Origin: Echinicola vietnamensis DSM 17526
Lineage (GTDB): Bacteria > Bacteroidota > Bacteroidia > Cytophagales > Cyclobacteriaceae
DNA length: 64,000 bases
NCBI RefSeq assembly: GCF_000325705.1
Contig: NC_019904.1
Coordinates: 2,234,001-2,298,000 of the forward strand
Direction of reading: 5' to 3'
The notes below the pieces were generated by a model that worked only from the letters and a program-made list of their open reading frames with translations, had not been told where the DNA came from and ran no database searches. Position numbers and translations under genes: made by a program. Shown here piece by piece: positions 18,090-28,526 of this stretch (within the stretch, counting starts at the first letter, position 1; every line of letters starts with the position of its first letter).

Positions 18090-18258
18090 AATAATTACAA
18101 TTTATTGGCCTGGAATTTAAAAGTATACAAGTTCGGTGAAACGGTATCGCCCAACCGGTGAACCATTGGGATGGAAGCTCCTACTGGCAATAGAGGGTGC
18201 GGTAATGATTTTTTTTCTCAGCGGTGACTTTTTTCAACATCCACCCATTTCAGCCCGA

Positions 18259-18690
18259 TCAATTTGCAGGAGGAGTGTCTTTGGTCAAACTGGCCACTTC
18301 AAAGAGATACTGACTTTGATAGATGGCTTTAAAGGGATCGTTAGCATCCGTTTTAATGATGAAAACTTCGATGTCTTGATAGTCATGACTGTCTGAGGCT
18401 TCCACAAATGCTTTGGCACACAAACGTGCAATATTGGCTTCGTTTTCATAAAGTTCCGGATGGGTACCGTCATAAAGACGAAGCTCTATTTTGCTGCTGT
18501 CATTACCGTAATCTTTATGAAAGCTTGAGGCTACTCTGCCAAATCCACCGATTGCCTTTACCTCTTCTGTTCCCTTAAATAGATCGCTGCTGGCTACCCA
18601 TTGGATAAGTTTTTCAGGATTGCAGCTGCAGCCGGATGCAAAGATTAGGCTACAAAATAATAACCAATAGGTAGACTTTAATGGACTCAT
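18259..18690 (-). CDS. Uncharacterised lipoprotein
   Basis: Encodes 143 residues with a lipoprotein signal peptide (LLFCSLIFASGC, Cys near 21). The mature part is small, mixed alpha/beta, with IELRLYDGTHPELY and DIEVFIIKTDAN segments; I do not recognise a family. Standalone, on the same strand as the PorP/SprF gene to its right and about 70 bases from it, so cotranscription is possible. Confidence 0.65.
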   Translation of the reverse strand: MSPLKSTYWLLFCSLIFASGCSCNPEKLIQWVASSDLFKGTEEVKAIGGFGRVASSFHKDYGNDSSKIELRLYDGTHPELYENEANIARLCAKAFVEASDSHDYQDIEVFIIKTDANDPFKAIYQSQYLFEVASLTKDTPPAN

Positions 18691-18760
18691 TTGATGACGT
18701 TTCTTTTCAAATTTAACCTAAATTAAATAAAGTCAAAATATAATTTGCCACAATAATGCG

Positions 18761-19786
18761 CTACATCATATAATAAAAACAATCGTTGATGCGAGATTTG
18801 CGGTTGCGGTCCTTGGGGTTTCCCCAAAGAAACAGGTAGCGAAAGGAGACTTCATGGGCCCCTTTGGTTTGGCTGCCAATAGGCGATAACTGATAATCAT
18901 AGCTGTAGCCAATGACAAATCCAGCATCCAGTTTGATTCCCAGTAATGCTATGATCGCGTCGTGGTTTGGGCTGTATTGGGTGCTGGGAATGCCGCGATA
19001 GCTGAGCCCGCCGATCACCTTTCCATAGAGCAGCTGTGTCCCTATATCGAGTTGCTTAAATGGTCCTTGCTGCTTATAACTGGCCAGCAGTGTCACTTGG
19101 TTGTCAAACGGCGATCCCCATTGGTAATTGGAGCCCAGAGGGATGTTGTAGCCGCCATGTATCCCTACTTTTAAGGGTAAGGTGTTTTGGCTATTGTCCG
19201 GAAAGAAACTCAGCCGTGGTTGATTGACATGGTGGCCAGCGATGCCCAAGAAGAAAAAGTCATTATTGACCAAAGTTCCAAAAGAAATGTCCAGGTAACT
19301 GTAGGGGTCAAATGCTGGGATTTGGTCTAAAGTGTTTGGGGCGATGGTCTGTGAAAACACATCTATCTGGTCGCCAAAAACGAGGTTGTCCAACACTGCA
19401 CTTCTCCGTACGATGGCTGCTTGGCCGCCAAACCGTAGGTGCCAAGTGTCTGCCAGTTGTAGGTTATAGGAATAAAAGAGGGAAATATCGCTGGTGTTTA
19501 TGTTCATGTTGGATTCACGAAAACTGTTGACTGCTAAGCCAAAGCCGCTATTCAGATCATAACTGTAATGGTCGATATAAGCTGCATAAGCGGTAAAGTC
19601 ATTGGATAATCCTGGCCATTGCTTGCGGTAGTTGGCTCCCACGCGGGTCAGTTCCGTGGCCCCTGCCATAGCTGGGTTTAGGTAGAGCGGAGCTGCATAG
19701 AATTGGGAATACTGGAAATCCTGGGCTTTGGTGCTCCCCAAAGCCGTTATCATCAGTAGCCAAACTATCGTTAACTTTTTCATCAT
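18761..19786 (-). CDS. PorP/SprF family type IX secretion membrane protein
   Basis: Encodes 341 residues. After a signal peptide ending at STKAQ, the mature protein opens with DFQYSQFYAAPLYLNPAMAG, the hallmark of PorP/SprF outer-membrane barrels that act with the type IX secretion system. Later stretches (GGLSYRG, IGYSYDYQLSP, HEVSFRYLF) are beta strands typical of the family. Its start codon overlaps the stop of the upstream giant protein gene (ATGA), so the two are translationally coupled; SprF-type proteins are dedicated partners for secreted substrates carrying the CHU_C (type B) sorting domain, exactly what the upstream gene encodes. Confidence 0.92.
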   Translation of the reverse strand: MMKKLTIVWLLMITALGSTKAQDFQYSQFYAAPLYLNPAMAGATELTRVGANYRKQWPGLSNDFTAYAAYIDHYSYDLNSGFGLAVNSFRESNMNINTSDISLFYSYNLQLADTWHLRFGGQAAIVRRSAVLDNLVFGDQIDVFSQTIAPNTLDQIPAFDPYSYLDISFGTLVNNDFFFLGIAGHHVNQPRLSFFPDNSQNTLPLKVGIHGGYNIPLGSNYQWGSPFDNQVTLLASYKQQGPFKQLDIGTQLLYGKVIGGLSYRGIPSTQYSPNHDAIIALLGIKLDAGFVIGYSYDYQLSPIGSQTKGAHEVSFRYLFLWGNPKDRNRKSRINDCFYYMM

Positions 19787-22700
19787 TTCAAGAGCATAAA
19801 TACATCCGTCATCGTGTCCGAACGACCATCCATAGTCGTGTAGTTTAGTTTGTAAACATAGTTCCCCGCATCCGCTGGAGTGCCGTTAACCGTGCCGTCC
19901 CACCCAGCTGCATTGAGGTCTTCTGTATGGTAAATCACCTCGCCCCATTTATTAAATACCCAAAATTCCAAGGTGCTGATCAAGCGGAACTTTGGAAAGA
20001 AATGATCATTCAGCCCATCGTCATTCGGCGAGAAGACATTGGGTACCATGATGGCGTGATCCGTGACTTCCACACGCAATACTGTTTCGGAAGTACAACC
20101 AAAAGCATCCGTGACCACCAAGGTGGCTTGGTAGGTGCCAGCACTTTTATAGGTGTGTCTGGGGTGCTCTTCGGTACTGGTGGTGCCATCGCCAAAATCC
20201 CAGAAATAGTGTGTAATACTTCCTGTCGACAAGTTCTGGAAGGCTACTTCAAAATGGGCCAAATGAGCATTATGTGTGGCAAAGGCCTCTGAAGAGACGG
20301 CAGCATTTACGACCGTAGGTGGGTTTTCGACCGAAAAGGATTCAGAGACCAAACAACCGCTGCCATCGGTAATTTCAGCAGTGAATAGGCCAGAAGCGGT
20401 AGTCGTCATGTTTAGACCGTTATTGGTAATTTCCCCGCCAGACCAATTAATGCTGTAGGGGGGTGTTCCTCCAGAGATGGACAAGGCAATCTCTTCGGTG
20501 ACTTGATTGGCCTCACAAGCGACCGTGGTGTTTCGGGTGCTTATGACCTCGATGGGGGCGGGTCGTTTGACTTCCATCTGTTTTACCACATTACAGCCGG
20601 CATTGTCCGTGACACTGACTTGATATTGCCCGGCAGTGAGTCCGGAAAGCTCAGGTGTCGTGGCGCCGTTGCTCCAAGTGATGGCATAGGGAGGAGTCCC
20701 CCCGGAAATGCCAATGGAGAGGCTCCCACTTTGGGGATTGTCACAGTCAAGGGCATCCACTACCTGGCTTTCGATGACCAAAGGAGCTGGCTCCAAGAGG
20801 TTAAATTCCTGTCGAATGCTACAGCCATCAGCTTGTTCGATGGTCACCCCATAACTGCCGGGAGAGAGGTTGAAAATATTTTCGAGTTCAGGGCCATGGT
20901 CCCACCGAATCGTGTAATCGAGGTTGTTTTGTTGGAGGTCTAGCTGTTTGCTGCCGTCGTTGGCGCCTGTACAGGTAATTTGAGATACTGAAGGGGTCAC
21001 CTGAAACAGCGGGGCATCTTCTATTGTGATGTTTTCCGTTTTGATGCAGCCAGCTTGGTCAGCAACGGTTACGGTGTAAACATCCGGGCCGAGATCGGTA
21101 AATGCCAGCTGGGAGGAGCCAAAATCCCATGAAACGGTATAGGGTGGCACGCCCCCTTGGATGTCCAATGCCAAGGTTCCGTCATTGGCTCCATAGCAAG
21201 ATATATCCTCTTTTTCATAGGCGATAAGTAGCGGGCTGTCCGGCTCTGTGATGGTAATGGATTGGGAGGTGGTGGCACAGTTGTCTCCGTTAAAAACTGT
21301 CAGGGTATACTCCCCAGCAGGAAGATTGTTTATTTCCGCTCCAGTCTGTCCAAAGGCTTGACCATCCTTTTGCCATGAATAGGTAAAGGGGATGTTGGGG
21401 TTTCCACCGGTGGCCTCCATCGAAATGGCCCCGGTAGCTTCCCCTGCACAATACACTGCAGTGGTTTCCACCAGGTTTACCTGGACAGGTGCTGGAGATG
21501 TCAACGTGTAGGATGAAGTGGCCTCACAGCCAGCTCCATCTTGGACGGTCAGTTCATAGGTGCCTACGGCTAAATTTTCGATCACAGCATCTGTAGCTGT
21601 AAATCCATCAGGGCCGGACCAAGCATATTGATATTGGCCATTTCCTCCCGTGGGGACTACGGCAATCCTCCCATCATTGGCCCCGAAACAACTGATCGCA
21701 TATCCCGAATAGTCGGTCATGTCTTCTTGGATGGTAATCGCTGGATAAACGGTGACGGTATGCGATACGGTGTTTCCGGCGCAGTCTCCTTGGGACATGG
21801 CCGAGCTGGTACCGGTAAAAATTACTTGGATAGGAGCATCCGTCGGATTGGTCAATTCCATTGCTGGAATGGTGGGAGTATCACCTGCCGTGATGACGCC
21901 GACCGCACCGTTTGCGGTGGCAGTCCACGAAAAATCAGCATCAGGGATATTGTTGGATAAGGTTACTTCCTCACTGGCGCTGCCGCTGCAGATTTCTTGA
22001 CTGACGGATGATATGGATAAATTTGATGAAGGAATGACCGTTACCTGAAGTACGAAGGGGTCCCCTTGGCAGCCTTCTAGCACTGGTGTGATTTCATAAG
22101 TGGCTGCTGCAGATGAATTGCCAGGGTTTATGAGTGTTTGGCTGATCGATGCGGAAGCAGTCGCTTGGTCGTTGGTGCCTGCTAGTGGCCCCGGATCAAG
22201 GACGCTCCACTGGTATCCAGCGCCAGAAATGTGGTTTTCTGGCAGGAAATTGAACGTTTCTCCATTACAGATTTCCAATGCGGCATCCGGATAATTCAGT
22301 TCAGGCTGAACCGTGATGGTATAAGTTGCAGGCTGTACGGCACAGGCACCTTGGTCCGAGTCGGTAATGATGCCTGTGAACGTTACATCCACAGGAGCGC
22401 TGGATAGGTTGATGAGGGTTTGGGCGGGAATTTCAGTGGTGCCGTTCGACAGGCCTCCCGTGACTGGGCCAAAGTCAGCTGTCCATTCCAGTGTGGTTCC
22501 GGGAGCGGAGCTAAGTGTTACGGCTGTGGACGTTTCGCCCGAACAGATGACTTGATCGGGCTGGGAAAAGGTGATGACGGGAGCCGGCTCCACTGTCACG
22601 GTGACCTCATCCGTACTGAAACAGCCCGTTTCGGTATCGGTCACCCTTAAGGAAAAAACAGTGGTTTCGATAGGAGAGGCAATGGCCAAAGGTGAATTGG

Positions 22701-24720
22701 CATCGGCAATGGACGTGTTGTTTGGGCTGCTCCATTGGACGCTAAGGTTGTCCTCGGAAGGACCCGCTGCAGCAAGTGCTACGGTTTCACCCAAACAAAT
22801 GGTGCTATTATCGCCAGCCTCTGCAACGGGCGGAACATTATAAAAGAATGAAACGCTGTCTTCAGAGACGCCGCAAGCAGAAGAGACAGACAAGATAATG
22901 GTTTTTTCTCCAGGCGTATCGAAAAGCACTTCTCCAGGGTCCAGGGTGGTGGAGGAAGAGGGGCTTCCTCCCACAAAAGTCCACTGGTAAGTGGCCTCGC
23001 CGATGTCACATATTTCTACTGTTGCTGATGGGGTGATGGTCGTAGGCTCGCATATGCTGGAGATAGGAGAAAGCTCCACCAAGGGCGGAGCATAGACTTC
23101 TACTTCTTCACTGGCGTAAAAAGTACCGCAGTTAGTTTCCATGCTGAGGTTAAGGGTATAGCGCCCTGATCCGAGGAAGTTAAATGCGGGAGAAACGGAG
23201 TTTTGGTTGGTGCCTTCAGAAAATTCCCAATTTGCTCCGCTGCCACAAAAGGCACTTTGATACTGGATGGACCAATTGTAAACAGCATTTTCACCACAGC
23301 TGGTATCCACAAAGGAGGTGTTGGTGACGCTGACGGCCAATGGCCCACAGCCACTGGTGGTGCTCAGTTCAAAAGCCGGTTCTGGAGTTTCGTTGACACA
23401 GATGGTTTTGACTTCTTCGTTGATGCCACAACGGTTCCCGGTAATCAACCGGACGGTGTACGTTCCCGCTTCTGAAAATACCGGCCTGATGATTTCGGAC
23501 CCATTGGACCAAGAATTTGGCGCGCTGGGATTGAGCTGGTTTCCCAGTGTGCCGGATGATAGTTCCCAGCCTGTCTCAGGGCTGATTTGCCAAACAAAGA
23601 TGCCCAAATCTTCACATTCCCCGTTAGTGGTCACTTCACCGCCAAATTCAGTGAGGTTTTGGATCGGAATAGGAGTGTCCACACAGACCGGTTCCTCAGG
23701 GGCATCAAACTCAGGATCGGGGATTTCGGAAACATAAATAGGGGAGACCACAGCAGAGGACGCGGAGCATGGATTGGAAGCGGTGATGCTGACAGAATAA
23801 GAATTGGGGAAGTTGCCACTGTTTACGCCACAGGAGGATTCATCAAACGTATGGGTTACTGAGGCAGGAGGTGGGTGATTGTAGGTCTCGGGCGGTGAGC
23901 CATCAGAATAATCCACCGTGTAAATGGTTCCAGTGGGATTGTTTTCGGTGCCGGTGATGGGAAAGGTGAGGGTTTGTCCTCCGCATACATTGGTGTTGCC
24001 GGGATTCCCCAAGCCCACGGCAGGATTGGATCCCACAAATATTCCATATTCCTCCGTTGCTGTACATCCCGTAGGCCCTGTGACAGAATAGATGAGCCTG
24101 TAAACCCCCATGCTGTAGGAGTGGGAAAGTTCTGTCCAATCCGTTCCGGTGAACTTTTCCGACCCATCTCCCCAGTCCAAGGTATATGAAACATTGGTCT
24201 CTTGCGTGGTGGATTGGTTGTAAAAAACGAATTCGGAATCATCGTTTTCACAGATGATGACATACTGCAAATCATCGAAATTCACACCGTCCTGTTCGGT
24301 ACCCACTTCCAATGATGGAGCCTGGTTTAAGGTGATGTCTTTGGTGACGGTACTTTGGGTTCCGTCTGGCTCGGTGACCGTCAAAGAAACAGCAAAAGTT
24401 TCCGTTGACGTCCCGGGCGTTCCCACAAATTCGTGTATTGGATGTTGCTCGAAAGAAGTATTGAGTTCCCCGGCATTGGGATCGCCAAAGTTCCATTCAT
24501 AGGTAAGGCTATCTCCCGAGGAAAGGTCTGTAAAGGCTATGGCTGCCCTGCTACAGGAAATTGACGTGTCAAACTCAAAATCAGCATCAGGGACCAAGTT
24601 TTCGTGAGCAAGGGTAGGGGACCATTTTTCAACTAGCGCATAGGAGGCCGCAGTTGCCAACGAAAGGCTGGCAAAAAAGATTAAAAACTGAAGAAAAGGG
24701 TAGCGTTTTGCGTTATCCAT
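19783..24720 (-). CDS. Giant PKD/SprB-repeat adhesin-like protein with T9SS type B sorting domain
   Basis: A protein of about 1645 residues from ATG 24720 (MDNAKRYPFLQ); a TTG farther upstream is possible but less likely. A membrane signal segment is followed by PKD domains (YEWNFGDP; later HYFWDFGDGTTSTEEHPRHTY near residue 1490), several Ig-like blocks with repeated GxxVTFTG-type endings, and SprB repeats in the 1000-1400 range (ISCFGANDGRI, ISCYGANDGTL, GGTPPYAITWSNGAT). The last about 85 residues are the gliding motility-associated C-terminal domain (VPNVFSPNDDGLND, FNKWGEVIY, AGNYVYKL). Likely a cell-surface adhesin or gliding protein secreted by T9SS with the coupled PorP/SprF. Confidence 0.9.
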   Translation of the reverse strand: MDNAKRYPFLQFLIFFASLSLATAASYALVEKWSPTLAHENLVPDADFEFDTSISCSRAAIAFTDLSSGDSLTYEWNFGDPNAGELNTSFEQHPIHEFVGTPGTSTETFAVSLTVTEPDGTQSTVTKDITLNQAPSLEVGTEQDGVNFDDLQYVIICENDDSEFVFYNQSTTQETNVSYTLDWGDGSEKFTGTDWTELSHSYSMGVYRLIYSVTGPTGCTATEEYGIFVGSNPAVGLGNPGNTNVCGGQTLTFPITGTENNPTGTIYTVDYSDGSPPETYNHPPPASVTHTFDESSCGVNSGNFPNSYSVSITASNPCSASSAVVSPIYVSEIPDPEFDAPEEPVCVDTPIPIQNLTEFGGEVTTNGECEDLGIFVWQISPETGWELSSGTLGNQLNPSAPNSWSNGSEIIRPVFSEAGTYTVRLITGNRCGINEEVKTICVNETPEPAFELSTTSGCGPLAVSVTNTSFVDTSCGENAVYNWSIQYQSAFCGSGANWEFSEGTNQNSVSPAFNFLGSGRYTLNLSMETNCGTFYASEEVEVYAPPLVELSPISSICEPTTITPSATVEICDIGEATYQWTFVGGSPSSSTTLDPGEVLFDTPGEKTIILSVSSACGVSEDSVSFFYNVPPVAEAGDNSTICLGETVALAAAGPSEDNLSVQWSSPNNTSIADANSPLAIASPIETTVFSLRVTDTETGCFSTDEVTVTVEPAPVITFSQPDQVICSGETSTAVTLSSAPGTTLEWTADFGPVTGGLSNGTTEIPAQTLINLSSAPVDVTFTGIITDSDQGACAVQPATYTITVQPELNYPDAALEICNGETFNFLPENHISGAGYQWSVLDPGPLAGTNDQATASASISQTLINPGNSSAAATYEITPVLEGCQGDPFVLQVTVIPSSNLSISSVSQEICSGSASEEVTLSNNIPDADFSWTATANGAVGVITAGDTPTIPAMELTNPTDAPIQVIFTGTSSAMSQGDCAGNTVSHTVTVYPAITIQEDMTDYSGYAISCFGANDGRIAVVPTGGNGQYQYAWSGPDGFTATDAVIENLAVGTYELTVQDGAGCEATSSYTLTSPAPVQVNLVETTAVYCAGEATGAISMEATGGNPNIPFTYSWQKDGQAFGQTGAEINNLPAGEYTLTVFNGDNCATTSQSITITEPDSPLLIAYEKEDISCYGANDGTLALDIQGGVPPYTVSWDFGSSQLAFTDLGPDVYTVTVADQAGCIKTENITIEDAPLFQVTPSVSQITCTGANDGSKQLDLQQNNLDYTIRWDHGPELENIFNLSPGSYGVTIEQADGCSIRQEFNLLEPAPLVIESQVVDALDCDNPQSGSLSIGISGGTPPYAITWSNGATTPELSGLTAGQYQVSVTDNAGCNVVKQMEVKRPAPIEVISTRNTTVACEANQVTEEIALSISGGTPPYSINWSGGEITNNGLNMTTTASGLFTAEITDGSGCLVSESFSVENPPTVVNAAVSSEAFATHNAHLAHFEVAFQNLSTGSITHYFWDFGDGTTSTEEHPRHTYKSAGTYQATLVVTDAFGCTSETVLRVEVTDHAIMVPNVFSPNDDGLNDHFFPKFRLISTLEFWVFNKWGEVIYHTEDLNAAGWDGTVNGTPADAGNYVYKLNYTTMDGRSDTMTDVFMLLK

Positions 24721-24815
24721 GAAAGTAACTGCTAGCCTGACCAATGAAAGTAGTGTAATACTAAATTTAAGGATTTAATATCTATTATGGTGTTTAATAC
24801 TTTTTTATTTATTTA

Positions 24816-24837
24816 AAATACATAAAACAATGTATTT
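24816..24837. promoter_or_regulatory. AT-rich palindrome in the divergent promoter region
   Basis: AAATACAT (24816-24823) and ATGTATTT (24830-24837) form a perfect 8-bp inverted repeat with a 6-nt spacer, between the adhesin gene and the FUSC gene. Could be an operator; no regulator is nearby. Confidence 0.3.
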
Positions 24838-25011
24838 ATTACTATTGTTTTCGTCAGCATTTAACCAATTCCAGAAAGAGAGGGGTGTTTTTCAGCAAGG
24901 TAAATCACAGGAGTTGTTCGTGACCAAATGTCGGAGGAGAGCGGAATTATTAAAAGGGCGAGCATGCTTATGTGGACAAGCTTTTTTAAATTAGCTTAAT
25001 AATCCTACGAA

Positions 25012-27156
25012 ATGTCATTTTTCAACCCTACAGCAATCAAGAGTTTTATTTTAGGCCAATATTTTACCGATGGGGTGAAAATGACATTGGGTGTACTGCT
25101 GCCCGCTGTAATATTCTCGTTCTTGGGAGATTTTAGAACGGGGATCAGCATTTCATTGGGGGCTTTTTTGGTGAGCATTTCCGATAGTACGGGACCTTTG
25201 GAGCATCGTAGGACTGGAATGCTTGCGAGCTGTGGGTTTGTGTTTTTAAGTGCCTTGGTGACGGGGGTGTTGAACCAATCGCCAGTCCTATTGGCCATAG
25301 AAATCCCCGTATTCTGCTTTGTGTTTGCGATGTTTACCGTGTACGGGACCAGGGCTGCGTCAGTCGGGGCAGGAGCCCTTTTGGGGATGGCGATCTCCAT
25401 GGACCCCCATAAGACGGCAGCTGCATTTTGGTTGTATGCTTTGATGGTATTGGCAGGGGGGATTTGGTACACCCTGTTAAGCCTTTCCATCATGCAGATC
25501 AGGCCTTACCGGGTAGCCCAACAGGCACTGGGAGAGAGTGTGCTTCAGGTGGCTGCATTTTTACGGCAAAAGGCCGCTTTTTATTCCTCAGAAACTGATG
25601 TGGAGACCAACTACCGGAAGCTGGCCGCTGTACAGGTGGCGGTCAATGAGCATCAGGATAGCGTTCGGGAAATGCTTTACAAAACCCGTAAGCGAGTAGG
25701 GGAATCCATTAGTTCGGGGCAGCTGCTGTTGGTGATATTTGTGGACATGGTGGATATTTTCGAACAGATGATGGCCTCTCATTATGACTATAAAAAGCTT
25801 CGTGAGTTATATGGCCAGTATCCCGTTATGCACGATTTTAAGCGAGGGATCCAATTGGTGGCAGAAGAGCTTTCCCGGTTGGGCTATGCGCTGATCAATA
25901 ATGAAAAACCAAGGCATCCACATTACCCCGAGGATTTTTTGGCAGGACTCAGGGAGCAGATAGAAGCATTGGAGCAGACTGGGGTAAAATGCCTGATGCT
26001 ACGTAAAATCTATGCCAATCTGGCTTCCATTACCGCAAGGGTGGATGATATTTACAATTATTTCTATGAAGACAAGTTGACGTTTATCTCCCAAACGCGG
26101 GAAGCAAGTCTGTCCAAGTTTATTGGGCATCAAAGCTTTTCCTTAAAATTGATCCGAGATAATTTAACGCTTGAATCCAATGTGTTTCGCCATGCCTTGC
26201 GGTTGGCCGTAACGTGTTTGGTAGGCTACCTGATTTCCCTTCAGGTGTCATTGGGAAGTCATAGTTATTGGGTGGTGTTGACGATCCTGGTGATCTTAAG
26301 GCCCGGCTTTAGTTTGACCAAGCGACGAAATACCCAGCGGATTTTAGGCACCCTTTTGGGCGGTTTTACGGGCGTGCTTATCCTGTATTTGGTGCCTGAT
26401 TTTAGCCTAAGATTTGTCTTTTTGGTGATTTTCATGGTGCTGGCGTATAGTTTTTTGAGAATCAGGTACTTTCTGGCAGTGGTGTTCATGACGCCTTTTA
26501 TTTTTATCGTATATGCCTTTTTGTATCCGGAATCCAATTTTTTGATTGTTCGGGAACGCATTATCGATACGGTGTTGGGATCTGGGTTGGCCTATCTGGC
26601 GAGCAACTTCTTTTTGCCGAGCTGGGAATATACCGGTTTTAGGCAGATGGCCGCCAGTGTGTTGCAGGCCAATTTGGAGTATTTTGCCCAGATTATCAGT
26701 AGATTTGATGCCAAGGCTTTTGATGAGGTGGCCTATAGGCTGGCCAGAAAAAAAATGTACCTTCGATCGGCAAGTCTTTCCGCAGCTTTTCAGCGAATGC
26801 TGGATGAGCCAAAAAGCAAACAAAGGAACAAGCAGGACCTTCACCAATTTGTGGTGCTCAACCATATCCTGTCTTCTTATTTTTCGACCCTTTCCTCCAG
26901 TTTGGTGCGGGCGGACGTGGTGCTTTCTTCACACGGCCAGGTGGTGAAGATCAAGCGAATCCGCAATTATCTTTTGAGAAGCTTGGAGCACCTGGGAGAA
27001 AAGGGTGAATCACTGGATTTTTCGGTGTTGGATCATGAGGATGGGCTGCTGAAGATTACCGACTCTGCTGAAACTTCCCTGCTTACCGAGCAACTTCAGT
27101 TGATTCAGAAAACATGTTCGGATTTAGAAAAACTCAGCAGGAAGGTCGCCAGCTAA
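25012..27156 (+). CDS. FUSC/YccS-type integral membrane protein
   Basis: Encodes 714 residues with two blocks of about five to six hydrophobic helices, near residues 20-165 and 395-545, separated by a long soluble helical region. The duplicated layout and the second-block motif HSYWVVLTILVILRPGFSLT followed by RNTQRILGTLLGG are the signature of the FUSC/YccS/YhfK family of inner-membrane proteins related to aromatic-acid exporters (AaeB). Probably an efflux component or cell-envelope protein; substrate unknown. Divergent from the adhesin operon and followed by the oxidoreductase gene on the same strand after about 150 bases. Confidence 0.88.
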   Translation: MSFFNPTAIKSFILGQYFTDGVKMTLGVLLPAVIFSFLGDFRTGISISLGAFLVSISDSTGPLEHRRTGMLASCGFVFLSALVTGVLNQSPVLLAIEIPVFCFVFAMFTVYGTRAASVGAGALLGMAISMDPHKTAAAFWLYALMVLAGGIWYTLLSLSIMQIRPYRVAQQALGESVLQVAAFLRQKAAFYSSETDVETNYRKLAAVQVAVNEHQDSVREMLYKTRKRVGESISSGQLLLVIFVDMVDIFEQMMASHYDYKKLRELYGQYPVMHDFKRGIQLVAEELSRLGYALINNEKPRHPHYPEDFLAGLREQIEALEQTGVKCLMLRKIYANLASITARVDDIYNYFYEDKLTFISQTREASLSKFIGHQSFSLKLIRDNLTLESNVFRHALRLAVTCLVGYLISLQVSLGSHSYWVVLTILVILRPGFSLTKRRNTQRILGTLLGGFTGVLILYLVPDFSLRFVFLVIFMVLAYSFLRIRYFLAVVFMTPFIFIVYAFLYPESNFLIVRERIIDTVLGSGLAYLASNFFLPSWEYTGFRQMAASVLQANLEYFAQIISRFDAKAFDEVAYRLARKKMYLRSASLSAAFQRMLDEPKSKQRNKQDLHQFVVLNHILSSYFSTLSSSLVRADVVLSSHGQVVKIKRIRNYLLRSLEHLGEKGESLDFSVLDHEDGLLKITDSAETSLLTEQLQLIQKTCSDLEKLSRKVAS

Positions 27157-27313
27157 ATGCAGCCTTCATTTTTGTAAGACTGCTGCTCAACACTTCGCGC
27201 TGTTCAAGAACTGATTTTATCCCAAAGGCACTGGCTGACAGGATTGGGGAGATCCTTGGGGGTAGGTAAAATGTATGGATTCCACTATATTGAAAGAAAT
27301 AACCTACACCGAT

Positions 27314-28423
27314 ATGATGAGAATGCTTTTGCCCTGTGCGGTATTCGTGTATATGTTCCTGTTTTCTTTTGGACTCCACGCACAGGAAACCGTAAAATTT
27401 GCCATGGTTGGTCTTTCCCATGGCCACAGCCCGTGGTTCTTCGAGTGGGGAAAAGGAGAAGATATGGAATTGGTAGGCGTTTATGAACCGGATGCCTCAT
27501 TTTCCGGGGCATTTCGTGAGCGGTACCGGCTGCCAGAAAAGTTGATGTATTCGGATTTGGTGAAGATGCTGCAGGAAGTCAAGCCAGATGGAATATTGGT
27601 TTTTGGGCCAATTGTAGACCACCTTGAGGCAGTAAAGGCAGCGGCACCACTGGGTATTCATGTGATGGTCGAAAAACCCCTTGCCACGAATTTGTCGGAT
27701 GCTCAAGAAATGGCACAGCTGGCGCGGAAGCATTCCATTCACTTGTTGACGAATTATGAGACTTCTTGGTATCCCTCGACCGAGCAGGCCTATCGTTTTT
27801 TTAATGGGGATGAAGCGGGTTTTGGGCAAATCAGAAAGATGGTTTTTCATCATGGGCATGAAGGTCCCAAGGAAATCGGTGTGGGCCCCGAATTCCTGGA
27901 ATGGCTGACCGATCCGGTCAAGAATGGAGGAGGAGCCTTGGTGGATTTTGGTTGTTACGGCGCCAATATCATGACCTACCTGATGCATGGAGAAAGTCCC
28001 CTTGCCGTGACCGCAGTGACCAAGACGTATAAACCTGAGATTTATCCGAATGTCGATGATGAAGCGACGGTCATCGTGGATTTCCAAAACAGTCAGGGCA
28101 TTATTCAAGCCTCTTGGAACTGGCCGTTTAACCGAAAAGACATGGAGGTCTATGGTGTCGATGGCTATGTCATTACCAAAGATGAGGATCAGCTCCGCTA
28201 CAGTACTAAAGGTGTGGAGGAGCAGCAAATGAAGGCTAATGCAGATCAATTGGGTGTGGAGACCAATCCTTTTGAATATTTCCGGGCAGTCATTGTTGGG
28301 GAGAGGGTTCCGGCTGCGTTTAGTCCCTATACCTTGGAAAATAATTTGCAGGTCATGGAAATTTTGGATGCAGCCAAAAGGTCTGCGGAAACCGGCAAAA
28401 AGGTGTTGCTGAATGAGAAGTGA
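27314..28423 (+). CDS. Exported Gfo/Idh/MocA family oxidoreductase
   Basis: About 369 residues from ATG 27314 (MMRMLLPCAVF); the frame is open to an ATG at 27275 but the later start gives a cleaner signal peptide (hydrophobic run to LHAQE). The mature protein begins with the Rossmann strand VKFAMVGLSHGHSP; HVMVEKPLATNL is the conserved Gfo/Idh/MocA EKP motif, and GGGALVDFGCYGANIMTYL sits near the catalytic region. Families of this type oxidise or isomerise sugars with a bound NAD(P). Export of a bound-cofactor enzyme is common in Bacteroidetes for glycan breakdown. No neighbouring glycosidase is visible. Confidence 0.85.
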   Translation: MMRMLLPCAVFVYMFLFSFGLHAQETVKFAMVGLSHGHSPWFFEWGKGEDMELVGVYEPDASFSGAFRERYRLPEKLMYSDLVKMLQEVKPDGILVFGPIVDHLEAVKAAAPLGIHVMVEKPLATNLSDAQEMAQLARKHSIHLLTNYETSWYPSTEQAYRFFNGDEAGFGQIRKMVFHHGHEGPKEIGVGPEFLEWLTDPVKNGGGALVDFGCYGANIMTYLMHGESPLAVTAVTKTYKPEIYPNVDDEATVIVDFQNSQGIIQASWNWPFNRKDMEVYGVDGYVITKDEDQLRYSTKGVEEQQMKANADQLGVETNPFEYFRAVIVGERVPAAFSPYTLENNLQVMEILDAAKRSAETGKKVLLNEK

Positions 28424-28450
28424 GTGGGTTCGGGCCGGCAAGTAAAGCAA

Positions 28451-28502
28451 GCTGTTTCACGAGGCCACACAGGTGGATCGCCTGATGCCCCCATGAAACA
28501 GC
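28451..28502. terminator. Hairpin between convergent genes
   Basis: GCTGTTTCA (28451-28459) and TGAAACAGC (28494-28502) are a perfect 9-bp inverted repeat with a 34-nt loop, placed between the convergent oxidoreductase and lipoprotein genes. Possibly a shared terminator; no clear U-tract. Confidence 0.3.
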
Positions 28503-28526
28503 CATGAATTGAATATTAACACCGTT

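Noticed and set aside
20500-24000. Internal near-repeats that might suggest a repeat array or CRISPR
   Set aside because: They are codon-level repeats of Ig/PKD/SprB domains within one large reading frame, with no regular spacer structure.
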